From a virus, in the IMG/VR virus record IMGVR_UViG_3300022845_000006, positions 1 to 55,049 of that record: DNA of 55,049 bases, one strand, 5' to 3'. The notes under the pieces are model-generated. The model saw only the letters and a program-made list of their open reading frames with translations. It was not told where the DNA came from and searched no databases. Shown here one piece after another: positions 1 to 7,998 of this stretch. How positions within the stretch are numbered: position 1 is the first letter of the stretch; each line of letters begins with the position of its first letter. A program made the position numbers and the translations under genes.

Positions 1-273
1 AAAAGTTTTAGCAGCTCCGCATTCACATTGAGTAGTTATACCAATATGCCTTTTTAAATCGTCTTCGTAAAAATACTCAACTCTATGAATGCCAAACGCC
101 ACACTATATTCAATGGTATCATCTTCTTTTTTAATACGAGAAATTATCTTACCAACTCGCTCTAATACAGAACCTTTAACTTCTACCTTTTCACCAACAT
201 TAAATTTAAAACTATTCACTGTCTTCTCCAGTTCTTCAAAGTATTCCTCCCAAAGGTCCCATTGAGTACTCAT
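1..273 (-). CDS. Small acidic protein with a C-terminal CxC element (cut by the window edge)
   Basis: The ATG is at 273 and 91 codons are open to the window edge. The protein begins MSTQWDLWEEYFEELEK, then has a beta-rich stretch (NVGEKVEVKG) and reaches a CECGAAKTF motif at the edge. If the sequence is circular, translation continues at 55049 with CKMRTD and a TAA at 55029-55031, giving 97 residues and a final CxC...C cluster that could bind metal. It starts 3 bp after the polymerase stop and so belongs to the same transcript. I do not recognise the family. The frame continuity across the junction makes the gene itself credible. Confidence 0.7.
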   Translation of the reverse strand, partial: MSTQWDLWEEYFEELEKTVNSFKFNVGEKVEVKGSVLERVGKIISRIKKEDDTIEYSVAFGIHRVEYFYEDDLKRHIGITTQCECGAAKTF

Positions 274-276
274 ATC

Positions 277-2490
277 TTACTTAATTTGTCCATACCTATC
301 TCCAATTTCAGGATCAGCATTCAAAGGAACACTAAGCTTTGTTGTGTTTTCTAATACAAACTTCATAAGCTTTCCAACTTTCTCAGCAATGTCAGCATCA
401 CATCTGACAACTACTTCATCATGCACCTGCATACAAATATAAGCGTCTAAATTTTGTCTATTAAACTCTTTAGCTAAAGCAATACAAGCCTTGTTAGTTA
501 TAGTAGCTGCCATACTTTGGATCGGAAAATTCAAGCAGTTATTTTTAAAGTTCTTATACTGCTTCCCTAAGTATTTCATCTGCTCATACTTTTTAGGTGA
601 ATCATGGTACTTAGACCAAAGTTTTAAAGAATCTCCCAAGTCTTCCCCATGTGTATAGTGAAGTCTTTTCAAAGTTTTTAAATGCCTAACTCTACCACCT
701 TTAGATTTAACATAACCCAAAGAAGTAGCTTGACTAGTTAAAGCCTCCATTCTAGTTTTTAATCTAGGGTAAGATATAAAGTAATCTTTAATAATGCCTT
801 CAGCTTCTTTTTGAGAAATGTCTAACTCTTTAGAAAGTTTAAAAGCTTGCATACCATATCTTATTCCAAGTGAGAAACTTTTAGCAGCTTGACGCATTGC
901 AGGTTCATGTTTCTTAAGATAGTTATCAGCATTCTTATCAGCGCTGTATTGTGTTAAGTTCCAAACCTTACAAGCCACAGAACTATAAAAATCTTCTCCA
1001 CTTCTTATCATATCCAACAAAGCCGGATCACCTGAATCATCTGCAAAAACTACAACTTCCAAAGAATTGTAATCAGCTCCGACTAATTTTTTGTTGTCTC
1101 CAGCGATTACAAAATGTCTAATCATGTTAGTGTATTTAGTAACCAACTTAGAAGCTTCTCCAGGTTCTAAAGGTCTTGGAAGCTGCATTAAGTCACCTCC
1201 CAACCTACCGCTAGTAGTCCTATGCATGTTCCAACTTGGGTATAAAATACCGTCAATTTGTTTTTCCAACATTCTGTCTATGTAAGTACTTTTTAACTTA
1301 TTAAGCTTATTGTATTGTTGTAACAACTCAACCCATGGATGTTTCTTAGCCATATCTTCTAAGAAGAAATCATTAACTTGTGGTTGACCAGTAGGTGTTT
1401 TACTTAAAGGAGTTTCCTGCAACTTTTCAAAGAATATCTTTTTTAGGTGAAACTTAGAAGATAGATTAAACATGTAACCTTCTTCCTGATCTGCCCACCA
1501 TTTTCGTTGAATTCTTTCTACAGTTTCTTCGTCTAAGTAATCGCCTCCTAATAGAAATGTCCTATAAACACTATCAGGAAGATTATCAATGTTCTTACCT
1601 AGTAAGCTAAATCGACCGCCTTTAGTTAAGGGAAGGTCTAAAGATCCGTATTTACAAATGTATTGTGCAAATTCTCCAGATCGTTTAGGAGGTAGTTCTT
1701 TATTTAAAAACCACAATTCAAACTCATAAGATAAAGGCTTTATAGCTTTTTGAATACGATACTCTAAAGAAGTAATGTCTGTTAATATCCCATCCTTAGC
1801 TTGTTCAATTGTGTTAATGTCTAAAGCAACACCTTTTAATTCCATTGGAATAGTAACGAGCTTATACAACGGCATGACTTCATCTTTGAAGTAAAAGTCA
1901 GACAGTCCTTCTTTTTCTATAATGTTTAAATAATGATCATTAATTGCATATGTTAAAATACAATCTTTAATACAATAATTACCCATGATATCTAAATCTG
2001 CCTTAAAATATTGGTGAGTAGTGCCTCCATTAGCTTTAATAGACTCTTTCATTAAACGCTGCTCTTCTGCAGCACTATCTCCAAATAATTTCTTACCGAC
2101 ATCTTTTAATCCAAAAGGTCTTTCTTCATCTGCAGTATGTTTTAACAACATTCCGTCAGACCATAAAGAGTCTATCAAATTTACACCAAAGTAATTTAAA
2201 GTGAACCTACTATCAAAAGATCCGTTCCAGGTTATTAACTTTTTAGACTGTAAAGCCTTTAAAATAATGACGCAATCTGCATAGCCAACTCTCTCAACAA
2301 GATTATCACTTTCTGCATCATACTCCAAATGGCAAATATAAAATCCACGCGCAGCATTAGACAGACCAAATCCAATAATGTTACCGCCGCAAGTGTCCAA
2401 AGAATCAGATTCGATATCGTACGCAAGTATTTCATGATCATTTATAAACTCCAATATAAGGTTAATATCCTTACTATCTTTTATTATCAT
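277..2490 (-). CDS. polA: Family A DNA polymerase with 3'-5' exonuclease
   Basis: Replicative DNA polymerase of the Pol I/T7 type, 737 residues. The N-terminal DnaQ-like exonuclease keeps its metal ligands: D25 and E27 (YDIES), D93 (WNGSFD) and Y172xxxD176 (YCIKD). The polymerase domain has a TSGRLGGDLMQLPRP element (about 426-440), motif A with D473 (GADYNSLEV), motif B with R533, K537 and Y545-G546, and motif C with H690-D691-E692 (MQVHDEVV). There is no 5'-3' exonuclease domain, as is usual for phage replicases. Motif A reads DYNSLEV where DYSQIELR is common, a tolerated variation. The gene is last in the replication cluster; an AGGA ribosome site precedes the ATG and a 7-bp hairpin lies just upstream. 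All catalytic residues are present, so proofreading and polymerase activity are both expected. Confidence 0.97.
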   Translation of the reverse strand: MIIKDSKDINLILEFINDHEILAYDIESDSLDTCGGNIIGFGLSNAARGFYICHLEYDAESDNLVERVGYADCVIILKALQSKKLITWNGSFDSRFTLNYFGVNLIDSLWSDGMLLKHTADEERPFGLKDVGKKLFGDSAAEEQRLMKESIKANGGTTHQYFKADLDIMGNYCIKDCILTYAINDHYLNIIEKEGLSDFYFKDEVMPLYKLVTIPMELKGVALDINTIEQAKDGILTDITSLEYRIQKAIKPLSYEFELWFLNKELPPKRSGEFAQYICKYGSLDLPLTKGGRFSLLGKNIDNLPDSVYRTFLLGGDYLDEETVERIQRKWWADQEEGYMFNLSSKFHLKKIFFEKLQETPLSKTPTGQPQVNDFFLEDMAKKHPWVELLQQYNKLNKLKSTYIDRMLEKQIDGILYPSWNMHRTTSGRLGGDLMQLPRPLEPGEASKLVTKYTNMIRHFVIAGDNKKLVGADYNSLEVVVFADDSGDPALLDMIRSGEDFYSSVACKVWNLTQYSADKNADNYLKKHEPAMRQAAKSFSLGIRYGMQAFKLSKELDISQKEAEGIIKDYFISYPRLKTRMEALTSQATSLGYVKSKGGRVRHLKTLKRLHYTHGEDLGDSLKLWSKYHDSPKKYEQMKYLGKQYKNFKNNCLNFPIQSMAATITNKACIALAKEFNRQNLDAYICMQVHDEVVVRCDADIAEKVGKLMKFVLENTTKLSVPLNADPEIGDRYGQIK

Positions 2491-2503
2491 AATAGTTCCT
2501 AAG

Positions 2504-2532
2504 AGAAGCGCCGATATTGCACCGACGCTTCT
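2504..2532 (-). promoter_or_regulatory. Hairpin between the OB-like gene and polA
   Basis: AGAAGCG (2504-2510) is perfectly complementary to CGCTTCT (2526-2532). Two further CG pairs can form inside after one mismatch, leaving a loop of about 9 nt. It fills the short gap just upstream of the polA ribosome site on the minus strand. There is no U-tract, so a translational or processing signal is more likely than a terminator. Confidence 0.45.
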
Positions 2533-2539
2533 GAGTTAT

Positions 2540-2884
2540 TTAAGCAATCAAAACATCAAAATTATGAGCTTCTTTACCTTTCATTTTTCCCTTAGTGATT
2601 TCCTTTTTACCGTCATAACTGACCTGGCAAAAATCACCTGGGCTTACTGACTTCATTCTAAAGCCTAGATTACCTGCCCCATTAATCACTATAGTAGTTC
2701 CGTCTTCTTTTTCAAACTTGAAATCTAGCTTAGTTTCATCGTAATGGTTTGGTAATGTTTCTAAAAACGTACCTTCTAAAATTACACCTTTAAAATCGTC
2801 TTCTGCCAATTTACTTGGTCTTACAAATTCGATCCCTGCTCCTGATTCTCCGCCTGGTCTTTTAAATTCTCTTTTTGCTGTCAT
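2540..2884 (-). CDS. Small OB-like protein, candidate ssDNA-binding protein
   Basis: 114 residues. After a disordered basic start (MTAKREFKRPGGESGAG) comes a compact beta-rich domain with the segments GVILEGTFLETLPNHYDE, FKFEKEDGTTIVINGAGNLG and FCQVSYDGKKEI, ending GKEAHNFDVLIA. The alternation of short strands and the position directly upstream of polA fit a phage ssDNA-binding or polymerase accessory protein. No acidic C-terminal tail typical of SSB is present. The SSB role is inferred from context; the family is not one I can name firmly. Confidence 0.6.
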   Translation of the reverse strand: MTAKREFKRPGGESGAGIEFVRPSKLAEDDFKGVILEGTFLETLPNHYDETKLDFKFEKEDGTTIVINGAGNLGFRMKSVSPGDFCQVSYDGKKEITKGKMKGKEAHNFDVLIA

Positions 2885-2908
2885 AGCATTCCTTTGGTAG
2901 TGTCAGAT

Positions 2909-3055
2909 TTAATTATCCGACTTGTTATCGTATTCTTTTGATAGTTCATCTAAGTAGTTTTCATATTCTAATCTGTCTGATTCTTTTTGAGCTTCTATGT
3001 TAGATAACTTCTCTTGTAGTCTTTGTACTTCTTGCCTTAAAATTGCTTCTTGCAT
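2909..3055 (-). CDS. Small coiled-coil protein, 48 aa
   Basis: ATG at 3055, TAA at 2909-2911, starting 2 bp after the upstream stop. The 48-residue product (starting MQEAILRQEVQRLQEKL) is almost entirely a charged amphipathic helix with heptad-spaced leucines and ends in DNKSDN. It lies between the MazG-like gene and the OB-like gene. No family recognised; coding is supported by tight packing and a clean coiled-coil pattern. Confidence 0.55.
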   Translation of the reverse strand: MQEAILRQEVQRLQEKLSNIEAQKESDRLEYENYLDELSKEYDNKSDN

Positions 3056-3056
3056 G

Positions 3057-3368
3057 TTACTTCTCCTTTAAATCTTTATATAGTAAAAATGATATATTAG
3101 CTAAAGCATGTTTTAAATGATGCAACCCACTTTCATCATCCAGCTTCTCACCTTTACGCCAAGCATTAATATGTCTAAACAACGCAGCTTCATATTTATA
3201 AGCTTCAACGTATTTCCAGTTATCGTCGTCATATTTATTAGCACCATATGTTATCACTTCTGCTAATCCTTCATGAGTCTCTACTGGCACTAAGTCATAC
3301 CGTAGCTTATCACTATCATACTTTCTTCCTTTTTCAACCACGTTAGTCCCTCCTACGTTTTTCCACAT
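3057..3368 (-). CDS. MazG/MazZ-like dATP/dGTP pyrophosphohydrolase family protein
   Basis: 103 residues from the ATG at 3368, chosen because AGGAG lies 6 nt upstream; a more distal in-frame ATG at 3392 would overlap the neighbour further and lacks such a site. The protein has the hallmarks of the phage dATP/dGTP diphosphohydrolase N-terminal family (DUF5664): KYDSDKLRYDLVPVE, LAEVITYGANKYDDDNW, a helix with ALFRHINAWRKGE, and SGLHHLKHALANISFLL. Related proteins hydrolyse purine dNTPs and, in 2-aminoadenine phages, supply precursors as MazZ. Here it sits with polA, dUTPase and a reductase, so a role in dNTP pool control is the simplest inference. No PurZ-like gene is visible. Confidence 0.75.
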   Translation of the reverse strand: MWKNVGGTNVVEKGRKYDSDKLRYDLVPVETHEGLAEVITYGANKYDDDNWKYVEAYKYEAALFRHINAWRKGEKLDDESGLHHLKHALANISFLLYKDLKEK

Positions 3369-3582
3369 GATACTCTCCTGTATTCTGGTCATAGCTATCT
3401 TCTAGTTCATCATTATACATTAAATCTTCTAATCTTAAAACTTCTTTATATGTTGAATTCATCATTTTCTTAACAGCTTCATCCCGATACAGCGCTTTAT
3501 AAGGATCATCGTATAAGCGCTTATAAAAGTTTAACATATCTCTTAAGTCTTCTAATCTACTACTACACCTATCGACCGTCAT
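3343..3582 (-). CDS. Helical acidic protein, 79 aa
   Basis: Starts at 3582, one base overlapping the stop of the exonuclease gene, and ends 26 bp inside the MazG-like gene. It is helical and charged (RLEDLRDMLNFYKRLYDD, YKEVLRLEDLMYNDELEDS) and ends with basic EKRRRD. A perfect sigma-70 promoter lies 31 bp upstream inside the exonuclease gene, so this is the first gene of a separately promoted replication sub-operon. No recognisable family. Confidence 0.6.
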   Translation of the reverse strand: MTVDRCSSRLEDLRDMLNFYKRLYDDPYKALYRDEAVKKMMNSTYKEVLRLEDLMYNDELEDSYDQNTGEYHVEKRRRD

Positions 3583-4397
3583 TAAATCTCCTTTATTAAA
3601 TAGTCAGTCTCAATTATATCACATACTTTCTCTTCTGTCAACCAGTTTCCGGTTTTAAGACAATTATTATACAACTTAAGCGCTTCTAACACTTTAATCC
3701 TACCGCCGTGCATGCTCTTCTGTCCTAGCTTATACACTTCACACTTCTTGTCAGTCTTACCAAGCACTACAAAATAAAAATCAAACGGCTTACCGTAGTG
3801 GGCTTCAAATAACATACAATATAAAGCAGCACTAAGCTGATACATATATTGGTCACAAGTATAAGTAAAACTATCTACGTCAGTTGGATGGGCAGTTGTC
3901 TTTACGTCTGCGATATAACCTTTATCTAGGTTTATATAATCCGCTCTAGCTTTTAACTTAACACCTTGAAGCGTAGTAGCTACAGAGTATTCGGATTCAC
4001 CACCAGATAAGATTTCCATCGCTGCAGGTAAATCTTTTGCTGTCTGCGTCCAAGCTTCAACTCTCTTACGTTGAGGAGTAGACAATATGATATAGTCTGA
4101 GTTTTTTTCTTTAAAAGCTATCCAGTCTTTTCCTGCCTTACGCCATCCATCGAAAAACCTAAACTCGTTCTTAATCTCCTCCGGCTCTAATAATATAGAG
4201 TGAGCATACGTACCTTCATCAAAAGCATTACTACTTTTACGTTCAGGTTTTTCTAAAAGTATATACTCCTTATAAAAAGCGTCTAAATCTTTAAGTAGTG
4301 TTTTTAAACTACTAGAACTTAAATAACTCTTATCCTCATGGTACTGAGAATTAGTACAGTGATTAATCCCTTCTTTCAGCTTGAACTTCGTATTCAT
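3582..4397 (-). CDS. RecE/Cas4-like PD-(D/E)XK exonuclease
   Basis: 271 residues of the phage PDDEXK exonuclease group (DUF3799, putative exodeoxyribonuclease 8). The N-terminus has the usual SSSSLKTLLKD segment and GTYAHSILLEPE with H66. The nuclease core follows: SEYS with E136, KARADY with D153, IADVKTT with D164-x-K166, and YQLSAALYCML with Q187. These are the H...E...D...DxK...Q residues of the RecB-type fold. It probably acts as a 5'-3' dsDNA exonuclease in single-strand annealing recombination; no Beta/RecT-like annealase is obvious next to it. A GAGGAG site lies 8 nt before the ATG. Confidence 0.85.
   Translation of the reverse strand: MNTKFKLKEGINHCTNSQYHEDKSYLSSSSLKTLLKDLDAFYKEYILLEKPERKSSNAFDEGTYAHSILLEPEEIKNEFRFFDGWRKAGKDWIAFKEKNSDYIILSTPQRKRVEAWTQTAKDLPAAMEILSGGESEYSVATTLQGVKLKARADYINLDKGYIADVKTTAHPTDVDSFTYTCDQYMYQLSAALYCMLFEAHYGKPFDFYFVVLGKTDKKCEVYKLGQKSMHGGRIKVLEALKLYNNCLKTGNWLTEEKVCDIIETDYLIKEI
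3613..3641 (-). promoter_or_regulatory. Consensus sigma-70 promoter
   Basis: On the minus strand TTGACA (3636-3641) and TATAAT (3613-3618) are separated by exactly 17 bp, a 12/12 match. It lies inside the 3' end of the RecE-like gene and would drive the small helical gene, the MazG-like gene, the OB-like gene and polA. Confidence 0.85.
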
Positions 4398-4527
4398 TTT
4401 TGAACTCCTCTTTGTTTAAGTTATGTTGATCTTCGTAACACTTATTGCATAAGAATATATGCGGCTGTATATAAACCTTTAAGCAATACAATTCCTCCTT
4501 ATTTTTTTCACACTTTTCACACTTCAA
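4363..4527 (-). CDS. Four-cysteine zinc-ribbon protein, TTG start, 54 aa
   Basis: TTG at 4525-4527 with AGGT upstream; TAA at 4363-4365. The product (LKCEKCEKNKEELYC...FLCNKCYEDQHN) has two CxxC knuckles, C3/C6 and C27/C30, spaced as in zinc ribbons. The start lies inside the last codons of the HNH gene and the end lies 35 bp inside the exonuclease gene, in a different frame. The regular cysteine spacing is the main argument that it is real. Confidence 0.55.
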   Translation of the reverse strand: MKCEKCEKNKEELYCLKVYIQPHIFLCNKCYEDQHNLNKEEFKNEYEVQAERRD

Positions 4528-5143
4528 AATAAACCTCCATTTTATTATTTTTAGAACAGTTTAAAGACTCTTCTAATATTTGCAAATTTTGCCAGACGTG
4601 CAAACCGCATACATTCTCTCCTTGTAAAGGAATGATATGGTCAACATGATACTTTAAACCCGTAACTGTCCCTAACCATTGAGCTTTTTCATATACTATT
4701 TTTATCTTATCTAACTCACTCCATTCAGGAGTTGCTTGTAGTTTTTTTGCATTTCTTCTCGCCTCCGATGCGTTCTTAATACCTCTATTATTTTCACGCC
4801 ATTTTTTACTTATCAAGGCTATTTTTTCTTTATTATTTTCACGATATTTCCTTTCCTTTACAGATATTTCCTTTTGATTATCTTTATAGTATTTTCTTTT
4901 TCCAGCAAGTACTTTTTCTCTATTAGCTACTCTATATTTTTTATTTTTTAAAAGTATTTCTTCTTTATTATCCTCATAATGTCTTTTTTTAACAATATTT
5001 ATTTTCTCCTTATTCTTTTTTTTATATTCTTTATTATACTTTTTAATACAAAGTGAGCAATTATAATCTAGCTTTTTCTCTCTATGCTTAGTCCAATTCT
5101 CACCAACTACAAGATTATCTGAACATTTATTACAGTTTCTCAT
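4517..5143 (-). CDS. HNH homing endonuclease
   Basis: 208 residues. An N-terminal zinc knuckle pair (CNKCSDNL, CSLCIKKY) is followed by repeated basic helices of the type YRxNNKEK (about 35-120) that probably track DNA, then the conserved block LQATPEW, IVYEKAQWL and the HNH core VDHIIPLQGENVCGLHVW with D168-H169, ending NLQILEESLNC. Start and stop overlap both neighbours, the SF3 helicase by ATGA and the zinc-ribbon gene, as expected of a free-standing homing gene that has settled between replication genes. Two close paralogs lie in the virion arm (47.7 and 49.6 kb). Low G+C and long Lys/Asn runs set it apart from neighbours. Confidence 0.93.
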   Translation of the reverse strand: MRNCNKCSDNLVVGENWTKHREKKLDYNCSLCIKKYNKEYKKKNKEKINIVKKRHYEDNKEEILLKNKKYRVANREKVLAGKRKYYKDNQKEISVKERKYRENNKEKIALISKKWRENNRGIKNASEARRNAKKLQATPEWSELDKIKIVYEKAQWLGTVTGLKYHVDHIIPLQGENVCGLHVWQNLQILEESLNCSKNNKMEVYFEV

Positions 5144-6480
5144 GCTGCATTACCTATTTTAATTATCCAAGTTTGAGTACCTTTAATATTAACCCTAGAC
5201 ACTTTAAAGGATTTAGGATATTTTTTACTTAAACTCTTAAACCGCTCTCTACCAACACGAGTATTATATCCAAAGTATTCTTTAATAATCTCCCCTGCTT
5301 CAAATATTTCCATTTGCTTACCTGGATTATCCTTGCAAAATTTAAAAACAAAATACTCCTCCCACTCTTTCAACGACGATGCTCTAACTTCTTCAGTTCT
5401 TTCAGATATAAACACTTGTGACATTTCTTCGGCTTTGGTTTCATAGTTCCATAAAAAACCTGCTAACTGTTCAATGTTTTCATCTAAGAACAGATCTTTA
5501 ATTTGAGAATCGTTTAAAATCTTAGTAAGTTTTATATCTGTTAATTCTAAAATACTAAATCTTCTATCATCAGCAGTTAGACTTATAGAGTCCATATTAT
5601 TAGAAGAGATATAAAAACTTGCATAATTATGTATCTCTCTAGCGTCAATTCCTTTTTTCTCTATTTCAATAAAATCATTAACAACTAATTTAAGCTTATC
5701 CTCTTCTTCTTTATTTTTAATATAAATCTCATCACAATAGACTAGTCTCCTGTCTGCAATTTGAGAGTTAAATGTTCCTTTAAAAACTCTATCTGAACCT
5801 GCATAAAAATTATCAGTTCCGAATAAACGCCTCATTACCTCTCCAAGCACTCCTTTACCCACGCCAGGAGCGCCAATTGTAGTTAGTATACAATAATTTC
5901 TACCCGATAGTCCATGAGATAGCCATTTTATAAGATACTCATAAGACGGTTTATCATTATTTACCAAGTGCTTAAAGAACTTATCGTACATAACTGGCAA
6001 AGCTTTAGCAGTTACTTCATTTTCGCCTTTTGAGTAAAAATGATCTTCCTGCCAAAACGGAGGCTTGTAAGTATTAAAACTATGAGTACCGTCAATGTTC
6101 TTAATTAATAATCCAGAATCATATGGTCTGTAATCATACTCAGCTACATATATCTTAGAATGAACATCATACTTTGGATCGAACAGTTTTAATAATCTAT
6201 CCTTATGAATCTTCCCAATGTTTCTATTTATATAATCAAGTATTTTAATCTGGTTCTCTTCTCCTTGCTGATCAGTTACAAGATCTGATCTTACTATTTT
6301 CTGAATCAACCCATAATTAGGACACTCTTCAATTACATCCATTACGATGTATTTCATGTTGTCTTTGTGTTTCTTAAACGCTTCGTCACGTTCCATCATT
6401 CCTAATATTTGCTTCTCACCAAGACCAAATTTAATAAGTTTATTAATATGTTTCTTAACTCCTTCTATTCTTTCAGACAT
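5140..6480 (-). CDS. SF3-like replicative helicase (D5/DUF5906 type)
   Basis: 446 residues. The ATPase core has Walker A GAPGVGKG (203-210), Walker B RLVYCDE (D250-E251), a sensor-1 region FYISSNNMDS (N294-N295) and the DDRRFSIL arginine element (304-311), the pattern of phage superfamily 3 helicases related to P4 alpha, D5 and DUF5906 proteins. The first 150 residues are helical and lack a primase motif, and the last 100 residues may be a winged helix (GYNTRVGRERFKSLSKKYP). The separate primase gene directly upstream shares its stop/start, so the two probably form a primase-helicase complex at the fork. Confidence 0.88.
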   Translation of the reverse strand: MSERIEGVKKHINKLIKFGLGEKQILGMMERDEAFKKHKDNMKYIVMDVIEECPNYGLIQKIVRSDLVTDQQGEENQIKILDYINRNIGKIHKDRLLKLFDPKYDVHSKIYVAEYDYRPYDSGLLIKNIDGTHSFNTYKPPFWQEDHFYSKGENEVTAKALPVMYDKFFKHLVNNDKPSYEYLIKWLSHGLSGRNYCILTTIGAPGVGKGVLGEVMRRLFGTDNFYAGSDRVFKGTFNSQIADRRLVYCDEIYIKNKEEEDKLKLVVNDFIEIEKKGIDAREIHNYASFYISSNNMDSISLTADDRRFSILELTDIKLTKILNDSQIKDLFLDENIEQLAGFLWNYETKAEEMSQVFISERTEEVRASSLKEWEEYFVFKFCKDNPGKQMEIFEAGEIIKEYFGYNTRVGRERFKSLSKKYPKSFKVSRVNIKGTQTWIIKIGNAA

Positions 6481-7385
6481 TAACCCCTCCTTTTGGCTTT
6501 ATAAGCGTGATCAACTGCGACTTCCAATTTATGCGCAGGATAACCATGATCTAATAATACCTCAAAAGTTCTCTGACTTAAAACTTCTAAAAAAGTTTCC
6601 TTATCTATACCAGTTTCATCAATTGCCCATAAAGTAATTCTGTATAGTTCAGGATACAAACCTGCTGAGTCTGCCCAGTCTACATATCTAAGCTTATTTT
6701 TCAAACCCGAACTTGCATACCTCCAAAAATCTGCAGCAGTTTCAACGCCGTCTACAAGCTCTACAGTCTCAATAGCTACATGCGGAGATACTTCAGGGCA
6801 GTTACTTAATAGCTCTTCAAACTCAAGCTTTTTTATCCTAGGTAAAATCTGTATAACAGCTTGTAAGTTCCCATTATCCCGTGTAAACATTGGAAACCTG
6901 CTTAATCTACTAGGATTTTTAGAAGAAGTGTCAATAACTTTTACACCAGCGTAATCGTCCACATAAGCCGCTATGCGCTGCCAAATTGCTTTATACGACT
7001 GAACACCTGCAAAGCTATGATGCTCAGCTTCTAACGGCTCCTCAAGGCTCAGTATGGCGTGATAAGACTTACCGCCAGAGTATACAATCGTAGTCCACTC
7101 AATTCCACACCCTTTGAGGATTCTAATTTGATCCACCAAACTTACCGTATCCATTTCAAACATAAAATTCCGAAACTTACTAACATTAAAATCAGCTCTT
7201 CTGGGAATATCATAATCTCTTCCTTCCTTTTGAAGATACCCGTGATCATGTTGAGTATCTAATGGGTTAATGCAGAAATACTCATGCTTCTCTTTTGGAG
7301 GAAGCGCTAATACTTCATTAGCATATCTATTACCATAACATGTTTTCTCGTCTTTGTCAAACAAAATGTCCCAAAAGCTGTCCAT
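6480..7385 (-). CDS. Archaeo-eukaryotic-type (AEP) DNA primase
   Basis: 301 residues. The catalytic pattern of AEP/prim-pol enzymes is visible: FMFEMDT with E77 and D79 as metal ligands, YSGGKSYHAIL with H109, and VIDTSSKNPSRLSRFPMF with D152, R160 and R163 for nucleotide binding. The C-terminal 120 residues are helical (PriCT-like by position). It lies immediately upstream of the SF3 helicase, an arrangement known from P4-like and several lytic phages where primase and helicase are split. It should make primers for the family A polymerase encoded downstream. A T7-type TOPRIM/DnaB primase-helicase is absent. Confidence 0.88.
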   Translation of the reverse strand: MDSFWDILFDKDEKTCYGNRYANEVLALPPKEKHEYFCINPLDTQHDHGYLQKEGRDYDIPRRADFNVSKFRNFMFEMDTVSLVDQIRILKGCGIEWTTIVYSGGKSYHAILSLEEPLEAEHHSFAGVQSYKAIWQRIAAYVDDYAGVKVIDTSSKNPSRLSRFPMFTRDNGNLQAVIQILPRIKKLEFEELLSNCPEVSPHVAIETVELVDGVETAADFWRYASSGLKNKLRYVDWADSAGLYPELYRITLWAIDETGIDKETFLEVLSQRTFEVLLDHGYPAHKLEVAVDHAYKAKRRG

Positions 7386-7549
7386 TATAGTCCTTTTCTG
7401 TACATGTACAGGTGCTTAGACAGGGATAAGTCTATGATATTGTTCAGAAGACATGAAGTACAGGCTTTTCCCAAATTGCCACCGTAGCATATAATATATT
7501 TTCCCTCTATATATATGCATCCCAATTCGTCTCTTTTACTCACATTCAT
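7385..7549 (-). CDS. Cysteine-containing small protein, 54 aa
   Basis: The ATG at 7549 is preferred because GGAG lies about 8 nt upstream; a TTG at 7594 in the same frame has no such site. The product (starting MNVSKRDELGCIYIEG) has cysteines in GCIY, IICYGG and ACTSCLL. Its stop abuts the primase ATG. The CxxC and spaced cysteines may bind a metal, but I recognise no family. Confidence 0.55.
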   Translation of the reverse strand: MNVSKRDELGCIYIEGKYIICYGGNLGKACTSCLLNNIIDLSLSKHLYMYRKGL

Positions 7550-7574
7550 ATTTTTTTCTCCATTTATAAGCTTA

Positions 7575-7799
7575 TTAAGCTTCTCCAGCGTCAATATCCG
7601 TTTTAACCTGTACTTCTGACTTCTTCTTTAATTCTACATACTTACGACAATAATGACCCTGTCTTACGTCTGTACTAGACAGATTACCATATTTAATATA
7701 TGCTAACCCATTGATATCATAGGGACAATAATTATTCCCACACTTAATTGTACAGAACGGACAACCATTACTTAATACGTTCGATTTTGGTGTATCCAT
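7575..7799 (-). CDS. Cysteine-rich small protein, possible zinc finger
   Basis: 74 residues with C13 and C16 (CPFC), C20, C25 and C51 (HYCRKYV). The first four cysteines are clustered as in a zinc or Fe-S site. It overlaps the upstream gene by 32 bp. The lysine-rich tail (KKKSEVQVKTD) could contact nucleic acid. Function unknown. Confidence 0.6.
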   Translation of the reverse strand: MDTPKSNVLSNGCPFCTIKCGNNYCPYDINGLAYIKYGNLSSTDVRQGHYCRKYVELKKKSEVQVKTDIDAGEA

Positions 7800-7998
7800 A
7801 AAACTCCCTAATAGCAGCTGCCTTTTCCACGATCAACCAATCATCAGGATCAATCTCTTCCATATACCAAAGACATACCATAATAATCGGAATGCCTATA
7901 GTTGCAGATATCATGTTAATACCTTCAGCGCCGTCTTTGTGTAAAGTCTTAAGCACCAGTTCTTTACTTCCAATATAATCCGATTCTTTAACTACCAT
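7768..7998 (-). CDS. Hypothetical protein, 76 aa
   Basis: Begins MVVKESDYIGSKELVLKTLH, with a hydrophobic middle (MISATIGIPIIMVCLWYMEE) and a basic end (YTKIERIK). AGGA precedes the ATG, which overlaps the end of the membrane-protein gene by 11 bp. Fold and role are not recognisable. The tight overlaps on both sides support it as a real gene. Confidence 0.6.
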   Translation of the reverse strand: MVVKESDYIGSKELVLKTLHKDGAEGINMISATIGIPIIMVCLWYMEEIDPDDWLIVEKAAAIREFYGYTKIERIK

